Positions 1-10,416 of a stretch of 64,000 nucleotides of DNA are shown in pieces. This DNA comes from Globodera rostochiensis. Its lineage: Eukaryota > Nematoda > Chromadorea > Rhabditida > Heteroderidae. Both the position numbers and the translations under genes were made by a program. The DNA lies in contig JAEVLN010000005.1 in assembly GCA_018350325.1 (NCBI GenBank), positions 3,358,142 to 3,422,141 of the forward strand, read 5' to 3'. Each line of letters starts with the position of its first letter. Position 1 is the first letter of the stretch. The notes below the pieces were generated by a model. It was not told where the DNA came from. It saw nothing but the letters and a program-made list of their open reading frames with translations, and made no database searches.

Positions 1-460
1 AAGGAGGAGTCGGTCAGATGCCATCCAATTTCGGCGCTGGGGAGTGTCACCGCCGCTAAAGGAAGGACCGGGGAAGGAGGGGCGGTGAAGAAAGAAAGGA
101 AGGAAAGAGAAGCGTGTCGGGAAGCGGGCGGTTGGGAGGCAACATAAAAGGAGAGGAACCCCTCCAAGGGGGCTCATTCTGTTCATTCCATCAGCACTGT
201 AATTGTATATCAACAAACCGATCCAACCCTCCGATTGCCGTATAAAGCATTGTGAAATCCCCGCCTCCCTAAAGAATCAATCGGACGAATTCACCCTCCT
301 CAAAGGGAAGGGTACCTCAGAAAGGGTTCTAATCCAAGTGTCCCTAGGAATTACACCTAGAAGGTCTGAATATACCCCAAGGGAAGGAGATATTCGTGAG
401 AAAATCTCAGCGCAATAATTAGACTTGAAAATTAAATATTCATGGTGTAGGGCTCGGATT
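1..460. other. Purine-rich stretch, possible LTR-like sequence
   Basis: I see no gene here. The first 180 bases are purine-rich (GGAAGGA runs), followed by ACATAAAAGG near 142-151, which could serve as a TATA box, and then a compositionally ordinary stretch. The layout, a TATA-like motif followed about 30 bases on by CTCATTCTG, resembles the U3-R junction of LTR retrotransposons. Neither terminal inverted bases nor a second copy is visible in the window, so this remains a weak suggestion. Confidence 0.2.
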
Positions 461-974
461 TATATGGCCTAAAACTTGAACTTTAAACATGTAATCGGTT
501 TTTTCCCAAAAATCTCCGTCCAAGTACCGGAGCGCGCAAGTGATCGAAATTGATGAAATAAAATATCTTCTTTAAACAGTTTTAAACACATTTCTGGGAC
601 TTAAAGCAAGCTGCAAAAAAGGTTATGAAGTTGATCAAAACTTAGCAAACATTGACTATCCTGTATAATAAAGTTGAATTCCTGTGTGTTTGTTTGTCCT
701 GACGTGGTTGCGAATTTGAATTAGCTGGGAAATTTTGCGTAAAAATAATTATTTGAAATTCAGTACTAAGATTGCATAAAAAATGTTGGAGTTGTACCTA
801 ATTTGTTTATTTTGGGGCTGTGCCGCTGACTGTTTGTGAGCAATAGCGCCACCGAGAATTTTTTTGATAAATATGCCAATTTGTTAAGAAAATCATCAAG
901 AACACGTATGATAAAACTGATGCACACGGTATTTTCCACCATACTATCTAACTTTTCCACAGTGAAAACGCCAT
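461..974. other. AT-rich non-coding stretch
   Basis: No gene is supported. The only landmark is GCGCCACCGAGAA at about 846-858, which matches one arm of the GC hairpin repeat found about ten times elsewhere in the window (complete example at 57579-57605). This is probably a decayed copy of that repeat. Confidence 0.4.
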
Positions 975-1232
975 GAGGGAGGACCAAAAAGGGGAAAATG
1001 TAAGAAAGAAAAGTGCCAACGGGAAAAGGTGAAAATGCCAAAAGGACAAAACGGGGAAAATGTCAAGAAAGAAAAGTGCCAAAATGCAAAATGCCAAAAG
1101 TGAAAACGCCAAGAAGGGGAAAAATGCCAAGAGGAAAAAAATGCCAAAAGGGGGAAAATGCCAAAAGGGAGAAAATCCAAAAGAGGGAAAATGAAAAAAG
1201 CGCCAAAAGGGAAAAGGTGAAAATTGCTGGTG
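975..1232. repeat. Degenerate ATGCCAAAAGGG minisatellite
   Basis: An imperfect tandem array of AAAATGCCAAAAGGGG-like units of variable length (roughly 12-20 bases). It abuts the broken end of a family pseudogene at 1240 and seems to have replaced the last part of its third HTH domain. The unit happens to contain ATGCCA many times. Open frames across it are only the consequence of the purine-rich unit. Confidence 0.75.
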
Positions 1233-1239
1233 GTTAAAT

Positions 1240-1540
1240 TGTTTTTTCCATCTAAACAAAGTGGCGCTTCCAATTTTCAATATTTTGGCAATGTTTGCGT
1301 CACTAATTTTAGGATTTTTGTCCTTAATTTCATAATAATGTTTCATCAATTCCTTTTGTTGGCAGTCGGAGTGTTTCTTAGGTTCTGTAAAAAATTTTAA
1401 TTAATAAAAATAAATAATAAAATTGGACTCAAAATACTCACCGGTTTGGCCAAATTTACGTTTCCATTTGTAAATTGTTGCATAACAAAGGCCCAATTCT
1501 TTTGCGACAGTTTCATCAATTTCGTTTTTGCTTAATAAAC
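1240..1540 (-). pseudogene. Truncated copy of the secreted multi-HTH family
   Basis: Read on the minus strand, about 1440-1540 encodes the tail of the second HTH domain (ETVAKELG, then the GQTGEY donor region with ACCG|GTGAGT). An intron follows, and 1240-1372 encodes the start of the third HTH domain (EPKKHSDCQQKELMKHYYEI, then ISDANIAKILKIG and LFRWKKQF). The first exon is lost beyond a break near 1540 and the C-terminus runs into the adjacent minisatellite, so this is a fragment without a signal peptide. Confidence 0.8.
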
Positions 1541-1861
1541 TGTTAAATCCTTAAATTTCTCGGCGGGGCCTACCGCACTGCCAGGCCTATCCCATTCATA
1601 GAAAGGCTTTAAAAATTTGCCGTATTTTTAAAATTTTGTTTGCAAACCCCTTAATAAATTGAGTCAAAAATTCAAATTCTCGGCCTCGAACTCTTAGTGA
1701 CATGTCGAGATAACTAAACGGGAGTGCATTTATATAAATATTGTTGAATTTGGTTTGAATGATATCGTCAAAATGCGTTCTCAATTCTGTTTCCTCTCTC
1801 CTTTCATTTCTTCCCTTCCGTCCACGAAACTTTTTTGTTATTTTGCAATTAATTGATTGAA

Positions 1862-1932
1862 TAAATAACTTTCACATTAAGGGAATTGAACCCGCACATC
1901 CACCAATGTACTACTTATCCACTTCACCATGA
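1862..1932 (-). other. tRNA-like Pol III promoter module
   Basis: On the minus strand, TGGTGAAGTGGATAAGTAG resembles a tRNA A box, and GGGTTCAATTCCC about 35 bases on resembles a B box. The T arm pairs only partly and I could not close an acceptor stem, so I do not call a tRNA. It is more likely a tRNA-derived short element. Similar modules lie at 25088-25160 and 57267-57345. Confidence 0.35.
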
Positions 1933-1939
1933 ACACCCA

Positions 1940-2510
1940 CTACTGATTTGAATTAGTTTTTATTTACCAACTCCCATTATCAGGCAGGAGTTTGGGCTGT
2001 TCGGCGCTGCACGGGGACCATAATGCCTTCTTGGCGTTGGTGTCGCATTCAACACCACCCAAAAGCCATTGGTGCATATTTCCACGTAATTGACCCCATA
2101 TTGTATTTTCTGCGGACAATCCACATCTCATCCACCTCTACAATGACGCCTTAGGGTTTACAAATGGCACCCTTGCCCGTAGCCCTTGCCCGTGTCATTT
2201 TAAAATTCCGATCTCTAGTTATAATCATAATTTATGTTACATAAATCGTTGGCAAAATCGCGAAGATTTTGACAATAGCTTTTGCACTTCCCTTCATGAA
2301 TTCCATGGCTGTTTCAAACCCAAAGTTTGTTTATGGTTTTGTCATACAGTAAGTTGTACAAATTTTTAGAGCATGCTTTGTTGGGCAGTTCGAATTTTTG
2401 GCGAGAGCTTTAAAGAGTCGTGACACTTTTCAAATCATACATGTTTTCACTACTAGAAAAATTGTTTGATAAAATATCTAAATTATTTACATTTATTCAT
2501 TATTATTAGT
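1940..2510. other. Intergenic, no feature seen
   Basis: Mixed-composition sequence. I found no supported reading frame, splice-consistent exon or repeat in it. Confidence 0.4.
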
Positions 2511-2537
2511 TGCAAGCATTAACGAGTGCGCGTCATG

Positions 2538-2742
2538 CTTGCAGTTTTTACGAAACGCCCATTCTTGCAGTTTTTACGAAACGTCCATTCTTGCAGTTTT
2601 TACGAAACGCCCATTCTTGCAGTTTTTACGAAACGTCCATTCTTGCAGTTTTTACGAAACGCCCATTCTTGCAGTTTTTACGAAACGTCCATTCTTGCAG
2701 TTTTTACGAAACGCCCATTCTTGCAGTCTTTACGAAACGACC
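2538..2742. repeat. 26-bp minisatellite, about eight units
   Basis: A 26-base unit (TTGCAGTTTTTACGAAACG followed by CCCATTC) is repeated about eight times. CGCCC and CGTCC variants alternate, which gives a 52-base higher-order period, so the array probably grew by two-unit steps. All three plus frames are open because the unit lacks stops. Confidence 0.9.
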
Positions 2743-2846
2743 TAGCACCCATTCAAGTCAAGAATTTGCGCGCTGTCATACAGGAACTCCAGCAGCGTAA
2801 TATCCAGCTGATGCAGCAGAACGCAAATGAAAAACAATCGCTGTGA
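2743..2846 (+). other. Short coiled-coil-like coding fragment after the minisatellite
   Basis: Directly after the last repeat unit the same frame continues for about 34 codons. It reads DLAPIQVKNLRAV, IQELQQRNIQLMQQN and ANEKQSL, then TGA at 2844-2846. Leucine, isoleucine and valine spacing suggests a coiled coil. It could be the last exon of a decayed gene or chance. I do not recognise it, and no splice-consistent upstream exon was found. Confidence 0.3.
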
Positions 2847-3165
2847 CCTAAATCGTGTGTTCATTTCAGAGCAAGGCCAGCTCAGAAAAAAAATATGAAG
2901 CTATTCCGGACCTTGGTTGTAATGGGAGAGTTGCACGGACCGGGACTGAAATTTGCTTCGATTTGGACTGAAATGCTCATGTAACTCAAGCCAAAATTTT
3001 CTCGTCCGTTTGCGTCGAAAGGTTAAATTATTCAAACCCGGTTTAAATCCTCGTTTCAATAAAATTTTGAATTTTCTAATGGTTTTAGCCTCTACGAAAA
3101 AAGAATGATTTAAGCCTGGAGCTCAGCAGACCCATATTTATTGCCAATTTTATATTAGTAAGTGA

Positions 3166-3290
3166 GATGTCAGGATATTGATTTGGTCCAAAGGGGAATA
3201 TTGATTGAGATAATTATTAAAGAATATGATTTAATATAATACTTAAATGCACATTTTCAATTGTGGGCTGTCATTTATTACTTTCAATAA
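3166..3290 (+). promoter_or_regulatory. Conserved 5' flank of family copy 3481-4548
   Basis: The blocks TGTCAGGATATTGATTTGGT (3168) and GTGGGCTGTCATTTATTACT (3264) recur upstream of most copies of the family in the same order. They end about 200 bases before the ATG. Sharing shows common descent of the flank. A promoter role is inference. Confidence 0.5.
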
Positions 3291-3480
3291 TTTTTTTATC
3301 AAAGATAAATAATATTTATTAATTTTTGTAAAAATTTGTGAATATTTATTAATTTGAGAGAAATTCTCTAACACAAAAATAATTGACCAACCAATTGCCA
3401 TATGAATTTTCTGTTTAAATTATAAAATTAATAGGATTTTACATATAATTGTCCCTAAATTCAGAGGTTATTTTGCCCAA

Positions 3481-4548
3481 ATGCAAAAGTTTTGGATTTT
3501 AATTTTGGTCGCATTTTTTGCATCAAATTCACTGGACAAAGCCGAATCCGTAAAATTATTTGATGAAATATTCGGAGAAGGCTGGTGGGACAAGGACAAA
3601 GCCGACGAATGGGATAAATTAACGCTTGAACGAAATGTCCTTCACCCAATCGACCGGCAGAACACCCAAATTGGACAAATTGAACCCAAAAATGATCAGA
3701 ATCCTCCTCTCATAGAGTCTGATCACTCTGTACAAATTGAACCCAATTCAACTAATCAGAATCCTCCTCTCACAGAGTCTGATCACTCTGGACAAATTGA
3801 ACCCAATTCAACTAATCAGAATCCTCCTCTCACAGAGTCTGATCACTCTGATTATGCCAAAAATGGTGACGAACAGAACGAAGTTTCTTCAAACGAAAAT
3901 ATTGCTAAAGACGAACGAAAACAAATTATTGCCAAATTCCACGAAATAAAAGACGAATTAAAGCAAAAAGGAAAATTTCCGTGGAAAGAAAGAACTCAAA
4001 TTGAAAAGAAAATTTCTAAACATTTGAAAGTCAGTCGCTCGAAAATATATAAATGGAAAAAAGAATTTGGCCTAAGTCGAAAAGAGTTACATACAAAAGA
4101 AGAACGTAAACATTTGATAGAGAAATTTGATCAAATGAAAGCCGAATTAACGCGGGTCAGGCTTAAAAATTCTTATGATCACGAAATTGATAAAACTGCC
4201 GCAAAAGAATTGGGCCTCAGTTTTACAACAATTTACGCTTGGAAAAGTGAACTTGGCCAAACAAGTGAGTATTTGGAGCCCAAATTTATTATTTAAATTT
4301 ATTAATTAAAAAAAAATTCTTTCACAGCACCAAAACATAAATACTCCCAAAGCAAAAAAAAAAAATTGATGAAACATTATTATGAAATTAAAAACAAAAA
4401 TCCTAAAATTAATAACGAGAAAATTGCCCAAACGTTGAAAATTGGAAGAGTCACTTTGTTTAGATGGAAAAAGCAATTTAAACGACAGCAATTTCATCCA
4501 AATTCTGTCGATGGACATTCTGTGGAAAAGAATGCCGGCTTAAATTGA
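3481..4548 (+). CDS. Secreted multi-HTH family protein, intact copy, 334 aa
   Basis: Two exons, 3481-4264 and 4328-4548, with donor ACAA|GTGAGT and acceptor TTTCACAG. The first exon holds 784 bases (phase 1), and the joined frame of 335 codons is clean. Residues 1-19 look like a signal peptide (MQKFWILILVAFFASNS). GEGWWDKDKADEW follows, then a linker in which a 20-residue unit ending NPPLTESDHS is repeated (residues 65-123) with N-S-T sequons. Three HTH-like domains follow: about 146-198 (SRSKIYKWKKEFGL), 207-259 (TTIYAWKSELGQT) and 266-316 (KIGRVTLFRWKKQFKRQQ). Helix spacing resembles homeodomain-like or transposase-type HTH folds. I do not recognise the family. Secretion together with basic HTH modules suggests, but does not show, an effector acting on nucleic acid. 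Confidence 0.8.
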
Positions 4549-4570
4549 GTCGAAATTCAACAATATTCTT

Positions 4571-4595
4571 GGTGGTGGCTGTTGGCACCGCCGAC
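4571..4595. repeat. Dispersed GC hairpin repeat (diverged)
   Basis: GGTGGTGGC, TGTT, GGCACCGCCGA followed by a C-rich run. This is a diverged copy of the hairpin best seen at 57579-57605, sitting about 25 bases downstream of a family gene. Confidence 0.55.
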
Positions 4596-4599
4596 CTCC

Positions 4600-5390
4600 C
4601 CCCCGCCCCTAGAAGAAAGAATTCTCAAAAAAACTCGTATTTTTGGCAAAACTCAAAATTCCATGTGAAAAGCTGCAATTTCCAACCCCTGAATTGTTGC
4701 GAAAAATTGTTGGTGTAGAAAAAAACTCACATTTATGCAAAAAATAAAGATTTACTATTTTATTTTTTTCAAATATCCAAAAAATCAAAAGCACAATTAT
4801 GGGTCGTATTTTAGAATAACGAAACAAAATTAACATCCGTTTCCTCTCATATCTAATTTTCAAGGTTTAGGTGTTTATTTCGGTGAGCAACGCCATCTTA
4901 CGGGAAAATTTTTCTTAACAAATTTTTGCAAAAAAATTGAAATTAGCACTTAAAAATCGGCAGGTTCACTGCTGGCAATAAAATTGGCATTAATTGTTAG
5001 GTCAAATTTTACTATACTGCTTGAGATCGGCGAGAATACCTGCAGTATTCAGTGTTGGAAAAAAATCAACTTTGTTGTCTCGAATCGTAGTGGCAAAATT
5101 CGGTCTTTTTTTTTTGTTGAAAATAGACATTTTTTGGTTTATTAGGGAGGTGCAAAAAAGTGACGGCTGTCAAATACGTTTTAGTGAACAGGCTATTTGT
5201 CATGAATTGGGAAAAGATGGAAAGAGGGGGAAATATTTGGACAAATCCGGATGCGAGCAAAGCCACAACTAGGGCTGGGTACACTTCCGATCACAGATAA
5301 ACAGATGAATAAATAGATTATATTCCATGCCCACCGGGCTGGTTCATAACCAGGGAACAGGTTCAGCTGCTGCTGACGATCTTTAATCCG
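4600..5390. other. Intergenic AT-rich stretch
   Basis: No gene supported. GACTAGGGCTGGG-like sequence near 5268-5280 resembles the CTAGGG ends seen beside several micro-repeat elements in this window. Confidence 0.35.
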
Positions 5391-5394
5391 GAAA

Positions 5395-5600
5395 TCCGCG
5401 GATACATATAACGGATGGTATAATTTTTTGGAACGTCACGGATACGGACAGATAACGGGTATAATTTTTTGGAACGTCACGGATACGGACGCATAACGGA
5501 TATTGTTTTTTGGATTGTACACGGATACGTACGGACAACGGATATGACCCTAATATCCGCGGATATCCGTCGCATCCGTTGTTTTTTGAATGTTGATTTA
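5395..5600. repeat. ACGGATA-type tandem micro-repeats
   Basis: Two copies of a roughly 60-base unit containing ATAATTTTTTGGAACGTCA and CGGATACGGAC, then degenerate ATCCGCGGATATCCG palindromes ending CGTCGCATCCGTTGTTTTTT. The same closing sequence ends the repeat at 17565-17760, so the two loci belong to one element type with different internal repeats. Confidence 0.6.
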
Positions 5601-5934
5601 TTGAGACGATTTGCTATTATTTTTACATCACTTTTGTTTACATTATCATCGATTATCCAAAATGTTTTCTCAAACATAAATGCTTTTTTTCCGGCGGATC
5701 AATCAAGTTAGTCGCGTCTGGCCGGTCGAGTCCCAGTACAACCAAGGCCGACCAAGTCACAAACAAACTGTTTTCTAGATTTTAATGCTAAGCAAAATTT
5801 TTTATCAGGCGATGAAGCAATTGTAGAACAATATAAAAATTTAACAAAACAAATTAATTCAAGAATTCATTTTGATAATTGCTGAAAATTCCCCTAAGGA
5901 CTTCAATAATTGAATGGGGATTGATTTGGTTATG

Positions 5935-6496
5935 GATGTGATGGTGATCGGCTTGGAGTTGAGGTAGCGCCGCTTTTGCGTCTATGTACCGCTGAATGAT
6001 TGACAGAATCCTCTATCAGCGTCGCGAAACTTCTTTGCTTTCGGCGGAGGTGTATTGCCGGCAATAAAGTGCTCCATGTTGACGTCGACCATTTTCTGCT
6101 GTTCGCGCAACTTGTCGAGGAAGGAATAAATTTTGGGGTGGGTGTGAACAAACGAAAGTTGCAATGCGCCGTGGTAGGACTCCGCGTAATTGTTCGTCCT
6201 GTCGGTTCCGTTAAGCGTGCGTTGGTGCACACTCCATTGTTCAGGTTGGAACAACGGACGCGCACGGGTATTGTTTTGCTGCAGCCCCCCTATGTAGTTG
6301 ATCACGAACCTAATAGTTAAATCAGGTTATAACGATAAGAAATTTAAACCAACCAATTGAGTACTCCATTAGATTTTCGGGCAGAAAATCTTCGAGAGCG
6401 GCCAGTGCTGTATTCAGATCAGCTACTGGCAAAAAAACCAGCGACGTAATCATGCGGGCGGACTGCAAAACGCGGTATCCGTGTTGTATAGCTTAA
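5935..6496 (-). pseudogene. MULE-type transposase fragment (C-terminal part)
   Basis: Read on the minus strand, an upstream piece (about 6345-6496) encodes SARMITSLVFLPVADLNTAL and ALEDFLPENL. After a small intron with acceptor ATTAG near 6317, the next piece (about 5982-6316) encodes RPLFQPEQWSVHQRTLNG, then TNNYAESYHGALQ, then KIYSFLDKLREQQKMVD and PPPKAKKFRDAD. The W..H.RTLNG...TNNYAE pattern is characteristic of the C-terminal region of MULE transposase-domain proteins common in nematodes and insects. A frameshift after FRDAD sends the frame into a stop, and the catalytic part is absent. It is a dead fragment. Confidence 0.7.
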
Positions 6497-7405
6497 TTTT
6501 TAGGCGATTCGTCTCCCATTTTTGTCTATATTCATACTTACGTGGGTGAGACCTTGTTCAGCTACCCGTTTTTTCATCGGCCCGCTTTGCATTATCATCG
6601 ATAATCCTAAATGTTTTCCCAAAAATAATTGGTTTTTAATTATTTTATTTAGCCGTGAAAAAGAATTTCCAACTAAAGATCCTTCTGAGTTCACAAAGGA
6701 GGAAATAAAAATTTTACTCGATGCCCGAGATTTGCGTGCCTTATTACAACAAAGATGGCAATGAGCAGAGGCCTACTCAAATGGGCAGATTAAGATTTTC
6801 GTGATTTGCAAAATCAAAGAATGTGACCCCGAATTAGTATGTGCCGGCGGATCAATCAAGTTAGTTAATATAATTTCTTGTAACTTAAAATTCTTTGCAA
6901 ATTTTTATGTAGTAATTATAGTCGAGAAAAGGTCTACATGGTAAAACTGCATGTGCGAAATTGCCAACATTTTTGCCTCAGCAACTTTCCTGTGCAAAAA
7001 AGTCGCAATTTTCTCAAATGTTTGCTGAATATTGCATAGAAAGCGGGTGCTCGTTCCGACGTACCGACTCTCCAGTGATGAAAATCTTTGGTGCAAGGCC
7101 GTAAATTTTGGGTGAGTTAATTGAAGTTTATTTGATAATATATATTAATTGATTTGAGGCTAAAAATGGCAAATCAGTGGGTCAGCAAAATCGAACTACC
7201 GTGCAGACAAACCATCAACATGGTACGGAGAATTGCGACCCGACAGTTTTCGGAGAATTGCGCACCGTGGCGAATTGCACACCAGCAAAAAAAAAAAAAG
7301 CACAATTGCGCACCAAGAATTGCACACAAACCCGGAGAAATGCGCACCACCGGTCAAAATTGTATAAAAATATTTTTATACAAATTGTCTGAAATTATGT
7401 TATTT
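6497..7405. other. Intergenic, no gene seen
   Basis: Open frames here are short and low in complexity. GTGCCGGCGGATCAATCAAG at about 6841-6860 repeats a sequence near 5690-5706, which suggests a small duplication flanking the MULE fragment. Nothing else is supported. Confidence 0.35.
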
Positions 7406-7409
7406 CGCT

Positions 7410-7560
7410 GATTGAACCCTTAAGCTCAGGGTGGCTGACGCCTAAGCCTAACGAACCCCAAGCCAGGGTGGCTTAGGCCTAAGCCTAACGAACCACAAGC
7501 AAAGGTGGCTTAAACCACTTTCCGTGACCCCCGGTTAAGCGACCCCGTCCACACAACCCT
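7410..7560. repeat. GCCTAAGCCTAACG repeats (TTAGGC-like)
   Basis: Two to three copies of a roughly 40-base unit containing CAGGGTGGC, CCTAAGCCTAACGAACC and CAAGC. Read on the minus strand, the core is GTTAGGCTTAGGC, which contains the common nematode telomere hexamer TTAGGC. An inverted relative is at 20076-20170. Confidence 0.6.
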
Positions 7561-7683
7561 ACTAAAAATATGGAGAATAAAGAAAAAAACTATAAAAATA
7601 CAAAAGAAGAAAATTATTAAATTAATAAAAAATAAATCATAATAATTTTACAAAATTATTTAACAAAAAAATATTTACAAAAT
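7561..7683. other. AT-rich spacer
   Basis: Nothing supported between the TTAGGC-like repeat and the next conserved flank. Confidence 0.4.
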
Positions 7684-8195
7684 GTCAGGAATATTGATTT
7701 GACCCAGTTTTTATTGATTTGGTTGAGATAATTTTTAAAGAATATGATTTATAAACTTTAAATGCACATTTTAATTGTGGGCTGTCATTTTTACTTTCAA
7801 TAATTTTTTTTATCAAAGCTAAATAATATTCATTAATTAATTTAATTTTACAGATATAATTGCCCCTAAATTGAGAAGTTTTCCCCAAATAAAATGGAAG
7901 AGTTTTTGATGAGCAAGGGCCGAAAGGACCGCCCGGATCCCCTGGCGAGAAGGGTCCAATTGGTCAGCCAGGATTCGACGAATGTTTTTTGCTATAAATT
8001 TGTGATCAAATTCATCAGAGCCGGACAGCCCGCCCCCGCGGAACAATTAATGCCGGGAGAGGCTGGACAGCCCGGTACAAATGCATCGTTTTGTTTAATT
8101 GTTGCCAAATTGAAATGCTTTTCAGGTGAAACGGGACCGCCTGGACCTCCCGGATTTCCGGGCCTACCCGGCGCACTTGGGCCTAAAGGTAGATA
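7684..8195 (+). pseudogene. Chimera: family 5' flank joined to collagen fragments
   Basis: Bases 7684-7908 match the 5' flank of the multi-HTH family: TGTCAGGAATATTGATTTGA, then GTGGGCTGTCATTTTTACTT, then CCAAATAAAATGGAAGAGTT at the start codon (ATG 7893). About five codons later the sequence switches to collagen Gly-X-Y coding sequence: KDRPDPLARR in the ATG frame, or GPKGPPGSPGEKGPIGQPG in a shifted frame. Further collagen exons lie at about 8047-8082 (PGEAGQPG) and 8126-8192 (GETGPPGPPGFPGLPGALG, then GPK), separated by intron-like sequence. The collagen parts match exons 4-6 of the gene at 35913-37479. Frames do not join cleanly, so this is probably a non-functional recombination product. 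Confidence 0.65.
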
Positions 8196-8199
8196 AGCG

Positions 8200-8890
8200 A
8201 AAATGTTAATTTTTAATGAATATTTATAAAATCTTTGCCAAATTTTATTGCTTCTGGAATCGTTAAATATTATTAATTTTACAATTTCCGCTGCTTTGTA
8301 CAAATTTCACTGAAAATTTCAGCAATTTTCGTTAATAATATTTTGAAAAGCGAATTGGGTCGGAGACGAGTAGTTTCTGAATGTAAAACCACCGAATTAC
8401 GGTAGTCTCCTATACCTATGGAGGGGGTGGGGTTACAGGTGAGCGCCAGTAAGCCAGGTGAGTGCCGGTAACTTGGCTGCTGGCTACTGTCATAACTCCT
8501 AAGTTAGGTACTACTGCAATGAAAACATATTTGTTGATTCCCTTTACGAAGTACCCATCCCCCTCTTCCCTTTTTTTTTGTCCATTTGCAGAAAAATAAG
8601 AAAAACTGGCAACGGTCTGAAACGCACGGAAAAGGCGTTTTCAGCTTAGTTTAAAGCTTCTAGAACGCATTTCTATGTCAATATTTTGCATATTTCGCGA
8701 TTTACGTGCATATTGCATTATTTTTGCATATTTCGCTATTTATGTGCATATTTTGGAATTTTGCAAAAAATATCTTCACAGAAGCAAAAAAATTTTTTTA
8801 TTCCACCTTTATTTATTTTTATTTCCTGCCGGGTCGGCTTATGCCTCCAAAAAAAACAAAGCAGCCTGGCTTCGGGATTGGATTTCCAGA
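8200..8890. other. Intergenic, AT-rich
   Basis: No gene supported. A roughly 70-base stretch from 8290 (TTTGTACAAATTTCACTGAA, GCAATTTTCG) is similar to 29769-29830, so it is a small dispersed repeat. Confidence 0.35.
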
Positions 8891-8899
8891 ATTTAGGGA

Positions 8900-9220
8900 A
8901 CTTCTATTTACACAACGGATGGGCGTGTCTTATTCTGCAAAGCATGCCAACAACAGGTGCTTCAACACATGACAAATTGGTAAATTAAAGAAATACAATA
9001 TTTAAAAACTGTCGACCGTCTTATTGCGAAAACCGAGGCGGTTTTTGTCAAAGCGCCATTTCGTGTCAAGACTTTACGAGATAAAATGCCGGATTTGCCT
9101 TTACCACCAAAACCAGTCTTAACAAGATGGGGAACGTGGCTCTGTGCTGCCTCTTATTATCGGGATCATTTCCAATCTGTTAAGACGGTTAGTTTAAACG
9201 CGGGTTTTTGTATAATAAAA
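8900..9220 (+). pseudogene. hAT/BED-type transposon remnant
   Basis: In one frame 8908-8982 reads YTTDGRVLFCKACQQQVLQH followed by MTNW and a stop. This is the first half of a BED-like zinc finger (C-x2-C). After the stop the sequence continues as DRLIAKTEAVFVKAPFRVK and, at 9086, MPDLPLPPKPVLTRWGTWL with ASYYRDHFQSV. The PLPP-PVLTRWGTWL...YY..HF motif is typical of hAT-like transposases related to CGGBP1-type proteins in nematodes and insects. Stops and missing parts show that it is dead. Confidence 0.6.
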
Positions 9221-9229
9221 AATTTTACA

Positions 9230-9910
9230 CGTTATTTAAATCGGTATCTTGAACCAAATTTTGCTGCGCGTTGCCACCATTTTGTGCCGGATTTCGGTTC
9301 TCGATGCTGACATGCAACAATCTCTGCCTGAGCTGTTCGTCCGCCATTCTTGAATCTAGATTTTGCAAATTTGCATTATCTTTTCCTCCCGCGTTGACAT
9401 TAATAAAAGCGACATATTATTCTGACTTTGGTGCAAATCTTCTGCCAAATTTTGGTGAACTTGCTGAAATATTGGCGCAACTTCCTTATGCTGTTCTTGG
9501 TTTCCGCGAAAATTTCCTTGTCTGTCCAATGCTAGGCCTAAATTCGATGCTCTTCGACGAGTCGGTGGCGGCGAGCGTGTAACGAACATGACAACTTGGA
9601 TCCCGGCCTGGGTCTGTCCAAAATCAAGTCGACTGATGATGAAGTATACCGGCCCAGTTTCAAACTTTGCAAAATGAATTCAAAATTTTGAGATTCGGCC
9701 CGAATTCTCAATGCTTTTCTGACAAACTTTCCTGCTTTACTGCCGTTCGTCCTGTCCTAGGATCGATTTTCGAAGAGGGCGGCCTCCCTCTCTTCGAATC
9801 TCCTCTGTTGAACAATTACGACTGCCGAAATCACTACCTATTTGCCGATATTCCCCCCCCCCCCAGTTCGCTGATAATACCTGTTCGTCCTCGGGAGCGC
9901 CAAATTAAAT
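9230..9910 (-). mobile_element. Possible LTR-retrotransposon leader and gag remnant
   Basis: On the minus strand, TGGCGCTCCCGAGGACGAAC (9909-9890) has the form of a tRNA primer-binding site, which begins TGG. Downstream in that direction comes a leader, then a hydrophilic frame at about 9589-9356 (MFVTRSPPPTRRRASNLGLA, NQEQHKEVAPIFQQVHQNLA). After a stop or frameshift follows MADEQLRQRLLHVSIENRNP (9339-9280). The order fits PBS then gag. I could not define the LTR, and no protease or polymerase is present, so the call is tentative. Confidence 0.3.
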
Positions 9911-10415
9911 GTTTTGCTGTGCCAATGGGACCGTCGAAGACCAATCAATAACAATTTTACCAACTTTGGGAAATCGGGGGCGATGATAACCAAATAAAAA
10001 CAAAGAGTGGTGAGAACAAAAAGTGGGGGACAAATACTAACACAAAAAGAACATATTTTGAATAGGTCAAAGGCGGGAAAACAAATCGCCAACAATATCT
10101 TTAAATTAACGTTAAAAAATCCCAAATTACAAAACTCCAACACATTTCTTTTTGCCAATGTGAAGTTCTAAATCAATTCTTGTTACAAAATTGTTTTCTT
10201 CTATTTTATATTAATTGGCTTGCGGCGTAAGTAGCCCTTCGACACAAATCCCGCAACGCAAAGATTCAATTTTGCCTGCGGCGCAAAGATCAAAATTTGG
10301 AGGAAAAGTTACGAAAAACTTTGTCTTCATCTGTGGCGTAAATGCAAAAGCGAATATTTCACTTTTCCACCAAGGCGAATTTTAATTATTTAAAAATGTT
10401 TCTTTTCATTTGACT
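9911..10415. other. Intergenic stretch upstream of a family gene
   Basis: No gene supported. TTGCCTGCGGCGCAAAG and TGGCTTGCGGCGTAAG are short local repeats. CTTCATCTGTGGCGTAAATG near 10327 corresponds to GCCACAGATGAAG upstream of two minus-strand family copies (34071, 53950), so the conserved family flank may reach this far. Confidence 0.35.
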
Positions 10416-10416
10416 A

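Noticed and set aside
944..1349. Phe/Trp-rich minus-strand frame FSPFWHFPP
   Set aside because: It is minisatellite sequence continuing out of the truncated third HTH domain of a family pseudogene. It is not a natural protein end.
3461..3649. Minus-strand frame over the signal-peptide exon of copy 3481
   Set aside because: Antisense shadow. Similar shadows occur opposite all family copies.
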